From assembly GCF_014653195.1 (NCBI RefSeq), contig NZ_BNAH01000004.1, forward strand, positions 109,958 to 173,957: DNA of 64,000 nucleotides, written 5' to 3'. The notes under the pieces were generated by a model. The model saw only the letters and a program-made list of their open reading frames with translations. It ran no database searches and was not told the origin of the DNA. Below are positions 63,969 to 64,000 of the stretch, piece after piece; the first letter of the stretch is position 1; each line of letters starts with the position of its first letter. Source of the stretch: Thalassotalea profundi. Lineage in GTDB: Bacteria > Pseudomonadota > Gammaproteobacteria > Enterobacterales > Alteromonadaceae. The position numbers were made by a program, and so were the translations under genes.

Positions 63969-64000
63969 GCAATGTAACTTACTTTCACAACTTTCGTTGT

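Noticed and set aside
1..64000. Mobile element, prophage or genomic island
   Set aside because: No transposase, integrase, direct-repeat target duplications or phage genes were found; composition looks even across the window.

Overview
The window is an AT-rich (by eye, mid-30s % GC) chromosomal segment of a marine gammaproteobacterium of the Alteromonadales. It is most like Colwellia/Thalassotalea (Colwelliaceae). Evidence is the set of small lineage-typical families (DUF2999, DUF2956, DUF2986, the PBPRA1643 SEC-C family, VF530, the MJ1255/VC2487 glycosyltransferase), the standard gammaproteobacterial block miaB-ybeZ-ybeY-corC-lnt, and EfpL, DusC, UbiF and YegD. I see no insertion sequence, prophage, integrase, CRISPR array or rRNA operon. 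The only RNA genes recognised are two tandem tRNA-Gln(UUG) genes at the right edge.

Layout. 1-7.8 kb: branched-chain aminotransferase, RhlE-type helicase, YegD-type Hsp70, several small conserved proteins, a hemolysin-III/PAQR protein and a VF530 DNA-binding protein. 7.8-16.2 kb: a LysR/M14 carboxypeptidase divergent pair, the elongation factor EfpL, two hypothetical genes (one apparently cut off from its natural start by an in-frame stop), a DUF808 membrane protein, an HDOD protein and an AraC regulator. 16.6-20.4 kb: a PAS chemoreceptor and a PAS-GGDEF-EAL protein. 20.4-26.5 kb (minus strand): an M28 peptidase, an HDAC-family deacetylase overlapping a CoA-transferase/GNAT fusion, and an M19 dipeptidase. 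26.7-30 kb: DUF2986, a LiaF-like protein, hydrolase, membrane and solute-binding proteins. 30-35 kb: a PhoPQ-like two-component system with a PepSY protein, a divergent GlyGly-CTERM-like surface protein and a DUF3300 protein; the promoter regions of all three transcripts carry the same 17-bp direct-repeat box. 35-40.5 kb: thioesterase, RraA-like protein, PAP2 phosphatase coupled to a glycosyltransferase, and a GntR-ABC transporter operon. 40.6-49.4 kb: a PspB-like protein, a MetF-like protein, DusC, a Cys-repeat HvfA-type RiPP precursor, two SDRs, hydrolases, an Atl protein, Hsp20 and an exported Tpx. 49.5-51.6 kb: a receiver-CheC protein and a diguanylate cyclase. 51.7-62.3 kb (minus strand): amidohydrolase, the lnt-to-miaB block, a propeller sensor and an unknown gene. 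62.5 kb to the end: UbiF and the tRNAs.

Most notable signals: (1) the orphan EGKCG-repeat protein at 43.4 kb, which looks like a copper-binding modified-peptide (HvfA/bufferin) precursor with no maturase beside it and a 24-bp palindrome upstream; (2) the three matching response-regulator boxes at 30.9, 31.0 and 33.5 kb; (3) a sigma-32-type promoter plus a ROSE-like RNA thermometer ahead of hsp20; (4) the translationally coupled acyltransferase/deacetylase pair; (5) the interrupted gene at 11.6-12.2 kb. Functions are read from sequence motifs and family memory only; no database search was possible.
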